Origin: Desulfobacterales bacterium
Lineage (GTDB): Bacteria > Desulfobacterota > Desulfobacteria > Desulfobacterales > UBA5852
NCBI GenBank assembly: GCA_030066135.1
Contig: JASJCD010000003.1
Coordinates: forward strand, 1 to 39,324
Length of the DNA: 39,324 bases
Direction of reading: 5' to 3'
A program made the translations under genes and the position numbers. The notes under the pieces are model-generated. The model worked only from the letters and a program-made list of their open reading frames with translations, was not told the DNA's origin and ran no database searches. Numbering within the stretch: the first letter of the stretch is position 1; the number at the start of each line of letters is the position of its first letter. This document shows, piece by piece, positions 37,134 through 39,324 of the stretch.

Positions 37134-38293
37134 TGCCGAAGCCTCGGGCCCCGAAATTTTCTTTCGCCGTGGCCGGACGTGGCCGCGGCCTGGACGCAAC
37201 CCACCCGCTCTGGTCGGAGGCCCTGCCCCTGTCGGTGCGACACCCACCCACGGATGCCGCTCCCGCCGGGAAGATCTCCCATGGCGACTATTTTGAGGCC
37301 GTCCAGACCTATATTCTAAATGCCGGCGTCCAGCATCTGCAAGAAGCCCTGGCGCCGACCGGCGCCTTAGCCGCTCCCCCCCCCCGCCCTGAACGAATCG
37401 AGGTCGTCCTTGAAAAGCACGGTGAATTCTACCATCCGGCCCGCATCCGGGTCGTCGCCCCGGTGCCATCAAAAGCCTTTGTCCTGAACGTGGCCGCAAC
37501 ACCGGCGGGCTGTGAATGCTTGCGAAATGAAATCGAGGCCTTGCAGCAGGTGATCCCCAGACTACCGCCCGGAACCCTGCCTCAAATTTACGGTCAAGGC
37601 CAGGTTGAAAACCAAAACGCCCAGACCTTCAGCATGTTTCTGGCGGACTGGTTTGAAGACCACCACGAGTTCCATCTCTCGGTTGATCCTGCCAGCGGCC
37701 ATCGCCGGATCATCGTCTGGGATACGGGGAGCGCCCCTTTCTTCCTGCCGGATGACGCCACGGCTGATGTTTATACCCAGACCGCCTATTTGCTGACGCG
37801 CGCATATGATTTTAAAACCACCCGGCAGATTTATCCCTGGCACCATGCTTCGGGTGACTTTATCCTGCAACCGCTGAAAAGGGGGCCGGATATCAAGCTG
37901 ATCACCGTGCGCCAGTTCGCCCCCACCCTTGGGGGGGCTGACGACCAGGACCTGGATGCGGAATCGTGTCTGATGGCCGCCATGGTGTTTTTTGCCAATC
38001 TGACCCTGCGCAACCGTATCGACCGCCTGGATGGTACCGGTGAGCTGGCCTGGGCGGATGACGCCACCGTGGCGGCCACCGTTGCCGGCTTCAAACGCGC
38101 CATGGGTGAGGGGCCGCTGTCAGATCTGGTCCCCCTGCTGCGAAGCTACGACAAGGCAGACTGGGTCGCCCTTTTAAGCGCGGTGGCGGAACAATACCGG
38201 CTGATGCCGGCCGAGGAAGTCCTGATCGAGCGCCACATCGAAGGCCATGCCGTCAGCCTGCAGGCGGCTATCCGCTGGGCCTTCGGCGACTAA
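37133..38293 (+). CDS. protein of unknown function encoded between a TPR gene and dsrA
   Basis: 386 aa; start overlaps the TPR stop (TGATG), implying translational coupling; no family recognised with confidence. Confidence 0.75.
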   Translation: MPKPRAPKFSFAVAGRGRGLDATHPLWSEALPLSVRHPPTDAAPAGKISHGDYFEAVQTYILNAGVQHLQEALAPTGALAAPPPRPERIEVVLEKHGEFYHPARIRVVAPVPSKAFVLNVAATPAGCECLRNEIEALQQVIPRLPPGTLPQIYGQGQVENQNAQTFSMFLADWFEDHHEFHLSVDPASGHRRIIVWDTGSAPFFLPDDATADVYTQTAYLLTRAYDFKTTRQIYPWHHASGDFILQPLKRGPDIKLITVRQFAPTLGGADDQDLDAESCLMAAMVFFANLTLRNRIDRLDGTGELAWADDATVAATVAGFKRAMGEGPLSDLVPLLRSYDKADWVALLSAVAEQYRLMPAEEVLIERHIEGHAVSLQAAIRWAFGD

Positions 38294-38405
38294 CCCCGTT
38301 ATTGACATCCGGAACACAATATAGAGTGGTTTTTCTTACCTGCCTCACAACATATTTGGCTATCCGGCGTCCAAGGGACCGAACCGCCGCAACCAGCCTT
38401 TTTTA

Positions 38406-38434
38406 TTGACAAGAATGCCTTTTAATTCTATACC
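38406..38434 (+). promoter_or_regulatory. putative sigma70-type promoter of dsrA
   Basis: TTGACA (38406-38411), exactly 17 nt, TATACC (38429-38434). Confidence 0.55.
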
Positions 38435-38596
38435 AAACGACTTAATGGTCCGCCCAAATCAGCCCATAGAATCACGCTAAATAATACGTCAAATCGTTAT
38501 TGAGAGGAGGTGAAGGAGACAGGCTTTTAGGAGAAAAGGAAATCGATTTCGATTAAGTCGGGGTAGTTAATTAATTTTATCACTGGAGGAAAAACG

Positions 38597-39324
38597 ATGG
38601 CAAAACACGCAACGCCTTTGTTGGACCAGCTTGAGTCCGGGCCTTGGCCAAGCTTTGTGTCCGACATGAAGCAGCAGGCTGAAGTTCGCGCCAAAAACGC
38701 GGAAAACATTGAATTCCAGATTCCGCAAGATGTCGTGGAAGACCTGCTGGGGATCTTGGAACTTTCCTTTGCTGACGGCACCACCCACTGGAAGCACGGC
38801 GGTATCGTCGGCGTTTTCGGTTACGGTGGCGGCGTTATCGGTCGTTATTGCGACCAACCCGAAACTTTTCCGGGGGTTGCCCATTTCCACACCATGCGTG
38901 TGGCCCAGCCGGGCGCCAAATTCTACAAGACCGATTTTCTGCGCCAGCTCTGCGACCTGTGGGATTTCCGCGGCAGCGGGATCACCAACATGCACGGCTC
39001 CACCGGTGACATCATCCTGCTGGGTACCACTACCCCCCAGCTGGAAGAAATTTTCTACGAGCTGACCCACAACATGAACCAGGACCTGGGCGGCTCCGGC
39101 TCCAACCTGCGGACCCCGGCTGACTGTATCGGTATGGCCCGCTGCGAATACGCCTGTTACGACACCAATGAACTCTGCTACACGCTGACTCAGGAATACC
39201 AGGACGAACTCCATCGTCCGGCCTTTCCCTACAAGTTCAAGTTCAAGTTCGACGGCTGCCCCAACGGTTGCGTGGCCTCCATCGCCCGGGCCGACATGTC
39301 CTTCATCGGCACCTGGAAAGACAA
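38597..39324 (+). CDS. dsrA: dissimilatory sulfite reductase alpha subunit, 5' part (runs off window)
   Basis: [29 protein letters not shown]...[26 protein letters not shown]...[26 protein letters not shown]...[35 protein letters not shown]. Confidence 0.97.
   Translation, partial: MAKHATPLLDQLESGPWPSFVSDMKQQAEVRAKNAENIEFQIPQDVVEDLLGILELSFADGTTHWKHGGIVGVFGYGGGVIGRYCDQPETFPGVAHFHTMRVAQPGAKFYKTDFLRQLCDLWDFRGSGITNMHGSTGDIILLGTTTPQLEEIFYELTHNMNQDLGGSGSNLRTPADCIGMARCEYACYDTNELCYTLTQEYQDELHRPAFPYKFKFKFDGCPNGCVASIARADMSFIGTWKD

Noticed and set aside
38567-39214. 215-aa minus-strand ORF opposite dsrA
   Set aside because: dsrA on the plus strand is unmistakable.
1-39324. CRISPR arrays, tRNA or rRNA genes
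   Set aside because: No regularly spaced direct repeats, tRNA cloverleaf/GTTCRANNC hallmarks or rRNA-like stretches were seen in the intergenic regions by eye; a tRNAscan/Infernal run would be decisive.

Overview
The window is a high-GC, gene-dense chromosomal segment. It is probably from a sulfate-reducing Desulfobacterota bacterium, because it runs off the right end inside dsrA. All calls come from reading the supplied translations and DNA; no database search was run. From left to right: (i) the 3' end of an M3/PepF peptidase, a radical SAM protein, an orphan dnaK, a small membrane protein, an HD-domain protein, a cNMP-binding protein and an SLT lytic transglycosylase; (ii) a minus-strand glycogen cassette reading eukaryotic-type UDP-glucose pyrophosphorylase > 1.4-kaa AGL-like bifunctional debranching enzyme > glycogen phosphorylase > glycogen synthase > branching enzyme, with no glgC; (iii) ilvE and a YkgJ-type Cys-cluster protein; (iv) a glycerol/G3P locus in which glpA and glpB are followed by a membrane HdrC/E-like Fe-S protein (with an extra CxxCH motif) and a separate HdrB-like CCG protein, divergent from glpR and a rhizobial-type glpSTPQ(U)V glycerol ABC importer; (v) dapA, a TPR protein plus unknown-protein pair, and dsrA. 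The strongest items for follow-up are the Glp-Hdr electron-transfer module, the operator-like palindromes on both sides of glpR, the one-site-degenerate GlpS/GlpT ATPase pair, two roughly 200-bp inverted-repeat elements whose ends overlap the stop codons of glpT and dapA, and the eukaryote-like UDP-glucose glycogen cassette.
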